Shown: positions 1-8,021 of the stretch, piece after piece | How positions within the stretch are numbered: the stretch's first letter is position 1 | How the letters are laid out: each line of letters begins with the position of its first letter | Assembly: GCA_016213505.1 (NCBI GenBank) | Contig: JACRAF010000002.1 | Span: forward strand, 1-64,000 | DNA from: Devosia nanyangense | GTDB lineage: Bacteria; Pseudomonadota; Alphaproteobacteria; Rhizobiales; Devosiaceae | Reading direction: 5' to 3' | Length of the DNA stretch: 64,000 nucleotides | Translations under genes and position numbers: made by a program | Notes under the pieces: model-generated | The model's database searches: none | Told to the model about the DNA's origin: nothing | What the model saw: only the letters and a program-made list of their open reading frames with translations

Positions 1-383
1 CCGAAGCTGGCATAGACCTTCGGCCCGGCGGAGACCTTGTGCGGGCCGCCCTCGACGTCCTGGTGGATCTCGATGGTCGCCTTGTAGATGAGGAACAGCC
101 CGCCCGCGATCAGCACCAGGTCGCGCCAGGACAAGCCGTGGCCGAAGGCGGTGAACACCGGCTGGTTGAGCGCAATGATCCAGCTCAGGACCAGCAGCAG
201 CAGGATGCGGAACACCAGCGCGAGGGTGAGCCCGACGCTGCGCGCCCGGTCGGCCTGCTCCTTGGGAAGCTTTGAAACCAGCACCGAGATGAAGATGACG
301 TTGTCAACGCCCAGCACCACCTCCATGACCGTCAGAGTGGCGAACGCGATCCAGGTGTTTGGGTCGGCGAGCAGATCGAACAT
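1..383 (-). CDS. TerC family membrane protein (C-terminal part cut by window edge)
   Basis: The first 127 codons are visible, starting at the ATG at 383. The N-terminus carries the TerC-family hallmark around residues 19-31 (MEVVLGVDNVIFI), followed by further hydrophobic segments around residues 50-70 and 85-100. Family members are polytopic inner-membrane proteins implicated in metal-ion (manganese, tellurite) handling or in metalating exported proteins. The exact substrate cannot be told from this fragment. The gene is divergent from the YeeE-type gene that begins at 573. The remainder of the protein lies outside the window, so length and the second acidic motif cannot be checked. Confidence 0.85.
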   Translation of the reverse strand, partial: MFDLLADPNTWIAFATLTVMEVVLGVDNVIFISVLVSKLPKEQADRARSVGLTLALVFRILLLLVLSWIIALNQPVFTAFGHGLSWRDLVLIAGGLFLIYKATIEIHQDVEGGPHKVSAGPKVYASF

Positions 384-572
384 TGGGCGCTCCAAGGGTG
401 AGGTGCCGCCAATCTAGGTGGCGGCCGCCAAGGTTGGAAGTCTCGTGGGACGAGAAATCGGCGCGCGAGCTTTCCTCCGCGACGGCTTCGCACAGAAAAT
501 TTGCCTTTTCCGTCCGCTGGTTGTGCCGCCGGGTGGGTGGTATTCTCAAGACAAATCCAGTGGAGATATCGC

Positions 573-1031
573 GTGGAGAACTTCACCCCCGTCAGCGCCG
601 CCCTCGGCGGCGTGCTCATCGGCCTGTCGGCCGCCCTGCTCTGGCTCGGCAACGGGCGCATCGCCGGCATATCGGGCATCTTCGGACAGCTCCTGCCGCC
701 CGCCCGCACGGTGGTCTGGCGGCTGGTCTTTCTCGTCACCCTCGTGGCGGGCACCTTGCTAGCATCCTATCTCGTCCCTGGCCTCGGCGTCGGCGGCCCG
801 GGCGGCACGCCTGCGGTGCTCGCGGCGCCCCCCGCCTGGTTCACCGGCGGCGCGCCGCTGTGGATCGCGGTCTCGGGCCTCCTCACCGGGTTTGGCACCA
901 AGATCGGCAATGGCTGCACATCGGGACACGGGGTCTGCGGCATCGCCCGCCTGTCGACGCGCTCATTCGTCGCGGTGGGTGTGTTCTTCGGGGCCGCTAT
1001 CATCACCGTCACGCTGACCGGGATCGTCTGA
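573..1031 (+). CDS. YeeE/YedE family membrane protein (first half of a two-part transporter)
   Basis: This 152-residue inner-membrane protein belongs to the YeeE/YedE (DUF395, sulphur transport) family. It contains the signature GNGCTSGHGVCG at about residues 113-123, with cysteines 115 and 122 probably lining the conduction path, as in thiosulfate-transporting YeeE relatives. Four hydrophobic segments are visible. I chose the GTG at 573 because GGAG lies 6-7 bases upstream and the protein then begins at the usual point; a longer ATG start at 501 would add a non-conserved stretch. The next gene, starting two bases after the stop, supplies the complementary half. Substrate (thiosulfate or another reduced sulphur species) is inferred from the family. 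Confidence 0.85.
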   Translation: MENFTPVSAALGGVLIGLSAALLWLGNGRIAGISGIFGQLLPPARTVVWRLVFLVTLVAGTLLASYLVPGLGVGGPGGTPAVLAAPPAWFTGGAPLWIAVSGLLTGFGTKIGNGCTSGHGVCGIARLSTRSFVAVGVFFGAAIITVTLTGIV

Positions 1032-1032
1032 C

Positions 1033-1506
1033 ATGGCCAAGTCGCTCAACCTGCCCTATCTCGCCGTGGCCGCCGTCTCCGGCGCGCTGTTCGGCGCCGG
1101 CCTCTACGTCTCGCAGATGGTCGATCCGTTGAAGGTGCTGCGCTTTCTCGATTTCACCGCCATCCCGACGGGTGGATGGGATCCGAGCCTCGCCTTCGTC
1201 ATCGTCCCCGCCATCGTGGTGATGTTCGTCGCGGTGCGGATCGGACGCAGGCGCCAAGTGCCGGCGTTCGACACCAGCTTCCACGAGCCCGAGTTCAAGA
1301 AGATCGATACCCCGCTGGTGGCGGGTGCGGCGATCTTCGGTATCGGCTGGGGGATGTCCGGCATCTGCCCGGGCCCGGCGATATCGTTGATCGCGTTCTG
1401 GCCGTTCTCCCTGCTGGTTTTCCTGGTGGCGCTGTTCGTCGGCTCCTATGCCGGAGCGCTGGTCATCCCGAGCGGTCACGACAAGCGGCTGGCGATCGCC
1501 CAATGA
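1033..1506 (+). CDS. DUF6691/YeeE-YedE family membrane protein (second half of transporter)
   Basis: A 157-residue polytopic membrane protein that pairs with the preceding gene. The motif GMSGICPGPA at about residues 107-116, with Cys112, mirrors the cysteine signature of the first half, so the two together resemble one full-length YeeE/YedE protein split into two genes. Hydrophobic segments lie near residues 10-27, 53-69, 95-120 and 122-142. Its stop overlaps the start of the following hydroxylase gene by four bases (ATGA), which indicates one transcription unit and translational coupling. The transported substrate is not evident from the sequence. Confidence 0.82.
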   Translation: MAKSLNLPYLAVAAVSGALFGAGLYVSQMVDPLKVLRFLDFTAIPTGGWDPSLAFVIVPAIVVMFVAVRIGRRRQVPAFDTSFHEPEFKKIDTPLVAGAAIFGIGWGMSGICPGPAISLIAFWPFSLLVFLVALFVGSYAGALVIPSGHDKRLAIAQ

Positions 1507-2666
1507 GCGAGGCCCGGTCCGGGGCGGTCGTCGTCGGCGGCGGGCTAGCAGGCCTCGCCGCGGCCGTCGCCGTCGCCAAATCCGGGCTCGCGACCACCCA
1601 TCTCGTGCCCAAGGGCCCGCCCGACCGGCGGACCTCGGCGCTGATGCTGCCCTCGGTCGAGTATCTCGAGACCGCCGGCCTCGTGCCAGACCCGGCGGCG
1701 ATCGGCCACAAGCTGACCCAGATCCGGATCATCGATGCGACCCCCCGCCTGATCCGGGCGCCCGAAACGCTGTTCGACAGCGCCGAGGCGGGGCTGCCGG
1801 CCTTCGGCTGGAATTTTCCCAATGTGAAGCTTGCCGAGGCGTTCGAGGCGGCACGCGCGGGCTTGCCGAACCTCACCACCATCGAGACGACGCTCGAGGA
1901 TTTCGAACTCGGCGGAGACGGCGCAGACCTCAAGCTCGGCAATGGCGAGAGGCTGCGCACGGCGCTCCTCGTCGGCGCCGACGGCAAGAAATCGCGGGTC
2001 CGCGAGAGCGCCGGTTTTCGCGCCCGCGAGAACGGCCACCGGCAGGCCGCGCTCGTTTGCGATCTCGACCTCGAACGGCCGATCGGCGGGGCCTCGATCG
2101 AGTTCCACTACGAACAAGGCCCGTTCACGCTGGTGCCGGCGGGCGGCAACCGCGCCAATCTGGTGTGGATCGACGACCGCGACGTGCTCCGGTCGGCGCA
2201 GGAGGGTGGCAAGGACAACCTTGCGCTGCTGTTCCGCGAAAAGTCGCAGCACCTGTTCGGCCGCATCGAGCTGGCGACGCCGGCGCATATCTTCCCGCTG
2301 TCGACTCTCAGCGTCGACATTGCCGGCGCCAATGGCGTCGTGCTGGTGGGCGAAGCGGCGCACGCCTTTCCGCCGATCGGCGCACAGGGGCTCAATCTCG
2401 GCCTCCGCGACGTGGCCGATCTCGCCGCCGCACTCGCCGCCGCCGACCTTGCCAAGCCCGGCTTTGCCCGGCCGCTCAGCGAGGACTATGCGCGCCGCCG
2501 CGCCGCCGATCTGCTTCGCACCGGCACAATGGTCGACACGCTGTTCCGCTCGCTGCTTGCCGACTTCCTCCCCACCCAGGCGCTGCGGGCCGGCGGCCTC
2601 TGGGCATTGAAACTGGTGCCGCCCTTGCGCAAGGCGGCCTTCGACGCCGGCATGGGCGTTCGTTAG
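1503..2666 (+). CDS. UbiH/UbiF/COQ6-type FAD-dependent hydroxylase
   Basis: A 387-residue flavoprotein monooxygenase of the UbiH/VisC family, which hydroxylates ubiquinone precursors. It has the N-terminal dinucleotide motif VVVGGGLAGLAAA (residues 8-20), the mid-protein DG motif around LLVGADGKKSR and the C-terminal FAD ribose motif VGEAAHAFPPIGAQGLNLGL, where Glu replaces the more common Asp of GD. The ATG at 1503 is chosen because it makes an ATGA overlap with the preceding stop; a longer in-frame reading from further upstream runs antisense-like through the transporter gene. Several paralogs exist in alphaproteobacteria, so which ring position it hydroxylates, or whether it acts on another substrate, cannot be assigned. 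Confidence 0.85.
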   Translation: MSEARSGAVVVGGGLAGLAAAVAVAKSGLATTHLVPKGPPDRRTSALMLPSVEYLETAGLVPDPAAIGHKLTQIRIIDATPRLIRAPETLFDSAEAGLPAFGWNFPNVKLAEAFEAARAGLPNLTTIETTLEDFELGGDGADLKLGNGERLRTALLVGADGKKSRVRESAGFRARENGHRQAALVCDLDLERPIGGASIEFHYEQGPFTLVPAGGNRANLVWIDDRDVLRSAQEGGKDNLALLFREKSQHLFGRIELATPAHIFPLSTLSVDIAGANGVVLVGEAAHAFPPIGAQGLNLGLRDVADLAAALAAADLAKPGFARPLSEDYARRRAADLLRTGTMVDTLFRSLLADFLPTQALRAGGLWALKLVPPLRKAAFDAGMGVR

Positions 2667-2679
2667 CTCCGGAATCGAA

Positions 2680-2701
2680 AGGGGCGCCCGAAGGCGCCCC
2701 T
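2680..2701 (-). terminator. Hairpin terminator between convergent genes
   Basis: A perfect 9-bp stem (AGGGGCGCC / GGCGCCCCT) with a CGAA tetraloop sits between the stops of the hydroxylase gene (2666) and the IalB gene (2725). On the minus strand it is followed by TTTCGATT, so it looks best placed to end transcription of the IalB gene, but a stem this strong may act in both directions. Confidence 0.65.
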
Positions 2702-2724
2702 GAGTTATTGCAGTCAGCTTTGGC

Positions 2725-3420
2725 TTACTGGGCCGGCGCTGAACTCGAACTCGAGCTGTCCGGCGTCGTCCCGTCGCCTTGCAGTTTCTGCCGGGCCGCC
2801 TCGGCGCGGTCTGCGAGAATCTTTTCGAGAGCCGCCTCGCCGGAGGCGTTCTTGTTGAATTCGTCGAAGGTCAGCGCCGCTTCGCCGTCATAGACCCCGG
2901 TGAAGCCGGCCAGATTGATGGTGATCTTCAGGTCCTCGTTCTTGCGGTTCTTGGCGGTGAGGGTGAGCTTGCCGCCCTTCTTGAGGCTGTTGACGTAGGC
3001 CTCGTTTACCACCAGCTGCGTCGCGCAGGACTGCGGATCGCAGAGCATGTAGGGCACGCGGATCGGCTTGCCGCTGTCGATCTGCCAGGTGACGCCAAAC
3101 GGCAGAAGCACCCCGAGCGGCACCGCCGCGACGGCGAGCAGGCGGCTTTCCTGGCCGGGATCGTCGCGCAGCAGGAACGAGCCGAGGAACTGCTGGTTCG
3201 CGGTCACCACGACCTGCCGCATGATGCAGGCACGCTTGCCGTTCTCGACCGGATCGCAGATCTTCAGCCAGTTCTGCTGTGGGTTCGCGGCCGCGGCGTC
3301 GGTTGCCGCGGGTGCTTCGGCGGGCGGGGCGGAGCTGGACGTATCCTGGGCGAAGCTCGGGCCCATCGGCAGCGCCACCACGGCAAAGGTCAGGCCGGCG
3401 AGAAGCGATTTCAGGTTCAT
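2725..3420 (-). CDS. Invasion-associated locus B (IalB) family exported protein
   Basis: A 231-residue periplasmic protein of the IalB family, named after a Bartonella invasion factor but widespread in free-living rhizobia, where its role is unclear. A signal peptide spans roughly residues 1-24 (cleavage after SFA). A low-complexity Ala/Pro stretch follows, then the IalB core with the conserved cysteines in KICDP, KRACIM and LCDPQSCATQ that form disulfides in the family. The C-terminal 15 residues are a serine-rich tail ending SSSAPAQ, a tail that recurs in SecG of this same window. The gene stands alone, convergent with the hydroxylase gene and downstream of mfd. Confidence 0.88.
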   Translation of the reverse strand: MNLKSLLAGLTFAVVALPMGPSFAQDTSSSAPPAEAPAATDAAAANPQQNWLKICDPVENGKRACIMRQVVVTANQQFLGSFLLRDDPGQESRLLAVAAVPLGVLLPFGVTWQIDSGKPIRVPYMLCDPQSCATQLVVNEAYVNSLKKGGKLTLTAKNRKNEDLKITINLAGFTGVYDGEAALTFDEFNKNASGEAALEKILADRAEAARQKLQGDGTTPDSSSSSSAPAQ

Positions 3421-3646
3421 CGATATTCCTTGGGGTTCCCGAGCGATCCGGCGGTTCTTCGGCCGCCTTGCATTTGGCTGCCCTTCAAGGGGCGAATTCG
3501 GGCAATAACATGACCAGAGGGGCTTTCCAAATCTTTCTCGGGCGGGCTGTGGCCGTGCTGCATGGGATCGCTGGGTGGTTGTCGGATGTGCAGATGATGC
3601 GCGGGTTTTCCGGCATCAATTTGACCCTCGGCGGGCAATTTGCGTG

Positions 3647-6600
3647 TCAGGCCGCAACCCCCTCGGCGAGTTTTGCCATGCGTGAAAGGATCGCCGCGGT
3701 GCCCTTGAGGCGCGAGGCGGCATTTGGCCAATCCCTTGCAAACACCAGCTTCTGGTCGGGTTTGAGCCGGACCGCCATGCCGGGGTCAGAGACCATCCTG
3801 ACCAACCCGGCCGGGTTGGCGAACTCGTTGTTCCTGAGCGTAATCACGGCGCCTTTGGGGCCGGCCTCGACCTTTTCGACATTGGCGGCGCGGCAGAACG
3901 CCTTGACCAGAATCACCTTCAGCAGCGCCTCGACCTCGTCGGGCAGCGGTCCGAAGCGGTCGATCAGCTCGGCCCCAGCCGCGTCGATCTCGCGCACGTC
4001 CTTGAGATCGCCGAGTTGGCGATAGAGCTGCATTCTGACCTGCAGATCGGGCACATAGTGCTCGGGGATCATCACCGGCATGCCAAGCGAAATCTGCGGG
4101 CTCCACTCGTTGGCGTCCTCGTAGTCGGCGCCGCTGTCCCTGAGCCCGGCCACCGCCTCTTCGAGCATCGACTGGTAGAGTTCGAAACCGACCTCCTTGA
4201 TGTGGCCGGATTGCTCCTCGCCCAGCAGGTTTCCGGCGCCGCGGATGTCGAGGTCGTGGCTCGCCAGCTGAAAGCCGGCGCCGAGGCTCTCGAGCGACTG
4301 CAACACGCCGAGGCGCCGTTCAGCGGTGTCGGTCAGCTTGCGCTGCGCCGGCACGGTGAAGAGGGCATAGGCGCGTTGCTTGCTTCGCCCGATCCGCCCG
4401 CGGATCTGGTAGAGCTGCGCCAGACCGAACTGATCGGCATGATGGACGATCAGGGTGTTGGCGTTGGGGATGTCGAGGCCCGACTCCACGATGGTCGTCG
4501 ACAGCAGCACGTCGAACTTGCCGTCGTAGAAATTGTTCATGATATCTTCGAGCTCGCTCGCCGGCATCTGGCCGTTGGCGACGACGAACGACACCTCGGG
4601 CACCTGCTCGCGGAGGAACTCGGCGATGTCTGGCTGGTCCTTGATCCGCGGCACGACGTAGAACCCCTGCCCGCCCCGGTATTTCTCGCGCAGCAGCGCT
4701 TCACGGATCGAAAGCGGATCGAACGGCGAAATGAAGGTGCGGATCGCCAGACGGTCGATCGGCGGCGTGGCGAGCAGCGACAGATCGCGGACGCCCGTCA
4801 GCGCCAGTTGCAGGGTCCGCGGGATTGGCGTCGCCGTCAGCGTCAGCACGTGAACGTTGGCGCGCAACTCCTTGAGCCGCTCCTTGTGGCCGACGCCGAA
4901 ATGCTGCTCTTCGTCGACGATCAGCAGCCCGAGGTCCTTGAAGCTCACCGATTTCGAGAGCAGCGCGTGGGTGCCGACAACGATATCGACCTGGCCGTCG
5001 GCGAGCCCCTCTTTGGTTGCCTTGAGTTCTGGCGCCGTCACCAGCCGCGAGGCCTGCGCGATCCGCACCGGCAGCCCGGCGAAGCGCTCTCTGAAGGTCT
5101 TGAAATGCTGGCGCGACAGCAGCGTCGTCGGCACCACCACAGCCACTTGTTTGCCGGACATCGCCACCGCGAACGCGGCGCGCAGGGCGACCTCGGTCTT
5201 CCCGAAGCCGACGTCGCCGCAGACCAGCCGGTCCATGACCTTGCCCGAGGTGATGTCGTCGAACACCGCCGAGATGGCGGTGAGCTGGTCCTCGGTTTCC
5301 TCGTAGGGGAAGCGCGCGGCGAACTCGTCATAGGCGCCGCTGTTGATCTCGACCGGCTCCGCCTTCACCAGGAGCCGCTGCGCGGCGATCTTGATGAGTT
5401 GCTCCGCCATGTCGCGGATGCGTTTCTTGAGTTTTGCCTTCTTGGCCTGCCAGGCGACGCCGCCCAGCTTGTCGAGCATGACATCGCCACCCTCGGAGCC
5501 GTAGCGCGAGAGCAGTTCGATGTTTTCGACCGGCAGGTAGAGCTTGGTCTCGTTGGCGTACTGGATTTCGACGCAGTCGTGCGGCGCGCCCATCGCCTCG
5601 ATCTGCTTGAGGCCGAGGAACCGGCCGATACCGTGGTCGACGTGGACCACGAGATCACCGGCGGCGAGGCTGGTCGCCTCGGTCAGCGCGTCCGACGCCT
5701 TCTTCCGTCGCTGCGGGCGCAGCAGGCGCTCGCCGAGAATGTCCTGCTCGGAGAGGACGACGAGGGCGTCCGTCTCGAAGCCGGCCTCGAGCGGCAGCAC
5801 GACCAGCGCGGTCGTCGCCGGCGCGGTGGTGATCGCGTCCTGCCAGTTCTCGGCGAGGCGCGGGTGCTTCAGCCCATGATCGCCGAGCAGCTGCGCCATG
5901 CGGTCGCGCGAACCCTCCGACCAGCACGCGATCACCGTATGCCGCTGGGTCTTGCCCTGCGCCTTGAGCAGATCGACGACGGCCTGGAACAGGTTGACGT
6001 CGGTTGCTTGCCGCTCGGCGGCAAAATTGTGCGCGATGCGCCCGGCGGCATCCTCGGTTCGCGTTTCGTCGGGGTGGGCGAAGGAGCTGAGCTGGATCGC
6101 CGGAGCCGCGGCCAGCGCGTAGGGATGCGCGCCGATCTCGTACAGCTCGGCCGGCGGCACCGGCTTGTACGGGGCGCCGCCCGCCACCTGTTTGGCGGTC
6201 CGCGCCACCTCGCGGGCCTCGTAATAGTCCTTGACCTGCGCCTGCCGGTCGGCGAACGCCTCGCGCGCCTGGTCGTCGAAGATCACCGGCGCGTCTCCGG
6301 TGTAGTCGCCGAGCCGGTCGAGGTGGTCGTAGAAGTACGCGAGCCAGTGCTCGAGGCCGGGGAAGCGCTGTCCGGCGCTGATCGCGCCGTAGAGCGGATC
6401 GTCCCCGGTATTGCCGCCGAACATGGTGGTGTAGCGGGCCCGGAAGCGCTTGATGGTCTCGTCGTTGAGCAGCACCTCGCTCATCGGCGCCAGCGCGATC
6501 CGGGGCAACGATCCAGTGGAGCGCTGGGTGTCCGGATCGAAGGTGCGGATCGTTTCGAGCGACTTACCGAAGAAGTCGAAGCGGAGCGGCGTCTCCATGC

Positions 6601-7129
6601 TGGCGGGGAAGAGGTCCACGAGCCCGCCGCGCACCGCGTACTCTCCCGTCTCGCGTACCGTCGGGACCCGCAGATAGCCGTTGAGCGCAGCCCACTCGAT
6701 CAACCGGTTGCTGTCCACCACCTGCCCGGATTTGGCGGCGAAGCTCATGCCGGCGACGACGTCACGCGGCGGCAGCTTCTGGATCAGCGCATTGACGGCG
6801 GTGAGGACGACCGCGCCACGGGTCGCAGGTTCGGTCAGGGCCGAGATCGTCGTCATCCTGGCGGCGAGGGTGACGCCGTTGGGCGACACCCGGTCATAGG
6901 GCAGGCAGTCCCAGGCCGGCAGGGTCAGGATGGTGTGGCCGGGCAGCATGCCCCTGAGCACATCCTCCATGCGCTGCAGACGCCGCCCGTCGCGGGCGAC
7001 GAACACGGCCGCCGTCCGCGCCTCGGGCGCCGATTTCAGCCGCTCCTCGACGAGGCGTGCGAGCACGACAGGCTGCATGCCATCGGGCACATTGACGATG
7101 GTTCGGGTCGGGCGGGTGAGTTCGGTCAT
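3647..7129 (-). CDS. mfd: Transcription-repair coupling factor Mfd
   Basis: An 1160-residue DNA translocase that removes stalled RNA polymerase from lesions and recruits UvrA. The order of domains is canonical: UvrB-like N-terminal module, RNA-polymerase-interacting domain (about residues 490-560), RecG-like motor with Walker A GDVGFGKTE near residue 640 and DEEQ near 737, and the C-terminal TRCF domain. The ATG at 7129 is preferred because it overlaps the stop of the upstream sdhE gene (ATGA) and gives the normal family length; a longer in-frame start at 7213 would run into sdhE. Downstream lies the IalB gene. Confidence 0.97.
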   Translation of the reverse strand: MTELTRPTRTIVNVPDGMQPVVLARLVEERLKSAPEARTAAVFVARDGRRLQRMEDVLRGMLPGHTILTLPAWDCLPYDRVSPNGVTLAARMTTISALTEPATRGAVVLTAVNALIQKLPPRDVVAGMSFAAKSGQVVDSNRLIEWAALNGYLRVPTVRETGEYAVRGGLVDLFPASMETPLRFDFFGKSLETIRTFDPDTQRSTGSLPRIALAPMSEVLLNDETIKRFRARYTTMFGGNTGDDPLYGAISAGQRFPGLEHWLAYFYDHLDRLGDYTGDAPVIFDDQAREAFADRQAQVKDYYEAREVARTAKQVAGGAPYKPVPPAELYEIGAHPYALAAAPAIQLSSFAHPDETRTEDAAGRIAHNFAAERQATDVNLFQAVVDLLKAQGKTQRHTVIACWSEGSRDRMAQLLGDHGLKHPRLAENWQDAITTAPATTALVVLPLEAGFETDALVVLSEQDILGERLLRPQRRKKASDALTEATSLAAGDLVVHVDHGIGRFLGLKQIEAMGAPHDCVEIQYANETKLYLPVENIELLSRYGSEGGDVMLDKLGGVAWQAKKAKLKKRIRDMAEQLIKIAAQRLLVKAEPVEINSGAYDEFAARFPYEETEDQLTAISAVFDDITSGKVMDRLVCGDVGFGKTEVALRAAFAVAMSGKQVAVVVPTTLLSRQHFKTFRERFAGLPVRIAQASRLVTAPELKATKEGLADGQVDIVVGTHALLSKSVSFKDLGLLIVDEEQHFGVGHKERLKELRANVHVLTLTATPIPRTLQLALTGVRDLSLLATPPIDRLAIRTFISPFDPLSIREALLREKYRGGQGFYVVPRIKDQPDIAEFLREQVPEVSFVVANGQMPASELEDIMNNFYDGKFDVLLSTTIVESGLDIPNANTLIVHHADQFGLAQLYQIRGRIGRSKQRAYALFTVPAQRKLTDTAERRLGVLQSLESLGAGFQLASHDLDIRGAGNLLGEEQSGHIKEVGFELYQSMLEEAVAGLRDSGADYEDANEWSPQISLGMPVMIPEHYVPDLQVRMQLYRQLGDLKDVREIDAAGAELIDRFGPLPDEVEALLKVILVKAFCRAANVEKVEAGPKGAVITLRNNEFANPAGLVRMVSDPGMAVRLKPDQKLVFARDWPNAASRLKGTAAILSRMAKLAEGVAA

Positions 7130-7410
7130 TGGGTCCGAAGGCGGAAGGAAACGATGGTGTCGAGCAGAGCGGCGTCGGTACCGGCGGGAACCGGCTCCTG
7201 CCCCATCACCCATTTGAGGAGGTCGGTGTCCTCCTTGTCCATTAGGGCCTCGAGCCGATCGAGTTCCGGCGTGTCGAAGCCGTCGAGGTGGGCGTCGGCG
7301 AACGGCCCCAAGACGAGGTCCATTTCCTTGGTGCCGCGGTGCCAGGCGCGATAGCGCAAGCGGCGCCGGCGCATGGGCAAGTCTTCACCGGCCGCTTTTT
7401 CGGGAGCCAT
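7126..7410 (-). CDS. sdhE: Succinate dehydrogenase assembly factor SdhE (FAD assembly factor)
   Basis: A 94-residue cytoplasmic protein of the SdhE/Sdh5 family that promotes covalent flavinylation of succinate dehydrogenase. The defining RGxxE-type motif is present in WHRGTKEMDLVLG, followed by the acidic LMDKEDTDLLKWVMG segment. The ATG at 7410 gives a short N-terminal extension typical of alphaproteobacterial members; the ATG at 7374, which has GGTGAAG upstream and starts directly at the conserved MRRRRLRYR, is an equally possible start. It overlaps mfd by four bases, a pairing that is common in rhizobia. Confidence 0.88.
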   Translation of the reverse strand: MAPEKAAGEDLPMRRRRLRYRAWHRGTKEMDLVLGPFADAHLDGFDTPELDRLEALMDKEDTDLLKWVMGQEPVPAGTDAALLDTIVSFRLRTQ

Positions 7411-7510
7411 GATCGGGGTGGTCTCTGGTGGTGTTACGAGCTGTCTACGACCTTTGCGAGCCCCTGTCAGCATAGCGCTGCAGGCCATCTATGGTCGCGA
7501 CAGCAAAAAT

Positions 7511-7975
7511 CTAGTGTCTGGGTCGCTGGCGTTCCATAAACGCCCCCATTGCAGCGTAGATATCGTCCCGCGCGCCCAGCCACGGTTCTTCCAGTGTTTC
7601 CATCGCTTCGGCGGCTTGATCGCTGACCTCCTCAAGCGCCAGCTCAATTTCGTCTTGATCGTTCCAGTCAGTATGAGGCGGCATGAGTGCTAGCACCTGC
7701 CCCATGATGTCAGCCGCTTTTGTCGCTCCAATCCGAACAAGGGAGCGGTGCGCCGCGGGTACCAGGTGACGTGTGTTGTTCTCGAGGGCTTGCCACCAAC
7801 CACCGTTGCCGACATTGCCATCGATTACCCAAATCGAAAAGAACACCATCTCTAGCTCGCTGAGCAAAGACGGGTCGCGCTACTCACGCTCAAGCAGGGA
7901 GCCCCAGTTGTCGTAGTAGTAGTCGTCGACGACTTCATTTCCAGTAATTTCCTCGCCCGGTCGCCGCTCGCTCAC
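7511..7975 (-). pseudogene. DUF4375/DMP19 family protein interrupted by an in-frame amber codon
   Basis: Reading from a GTG at 7975 with a strong AAGGGGG Shine-Dalgarno just upstream gives 31 residues ending in DNWGSLLERE, then TAG at 7880-7882, then in the same frame a continuous stretch to 7511. The downstream part contains IDGNVGNGGWWQALENN, which matches the conserved NGG-W/F-Q-N core of the DUF4375 (DMP19) family. The N-terminal 31 codons resemble the helix that normally precedes this core, so the two parts look like one gene of about 154 codons split by a nonsense codon. A TTG at 7867 could start the 118-residue downstream piece but lacks a good ribosome site. Function of the family is unknown. 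GC is lower than that of the neighbours. It lies 46 bp from recG, divergently. Confidence 0.6.
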
Positions 7976-8021
7976 ACTGCCCCCTTGGCTCTAGTTCGCC
8001 CAGCATTACTATGGACCCGCA

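Noticed and set aside
4016..7354. A very long open frame on the plus strand opposite mfd
   Set aside because: It is the antisense shadow of mfd in GC-rich DNA; its product is rich in Arg, Gly, Asp and Val with no domain, while the minus strand encodes a full Mfd.
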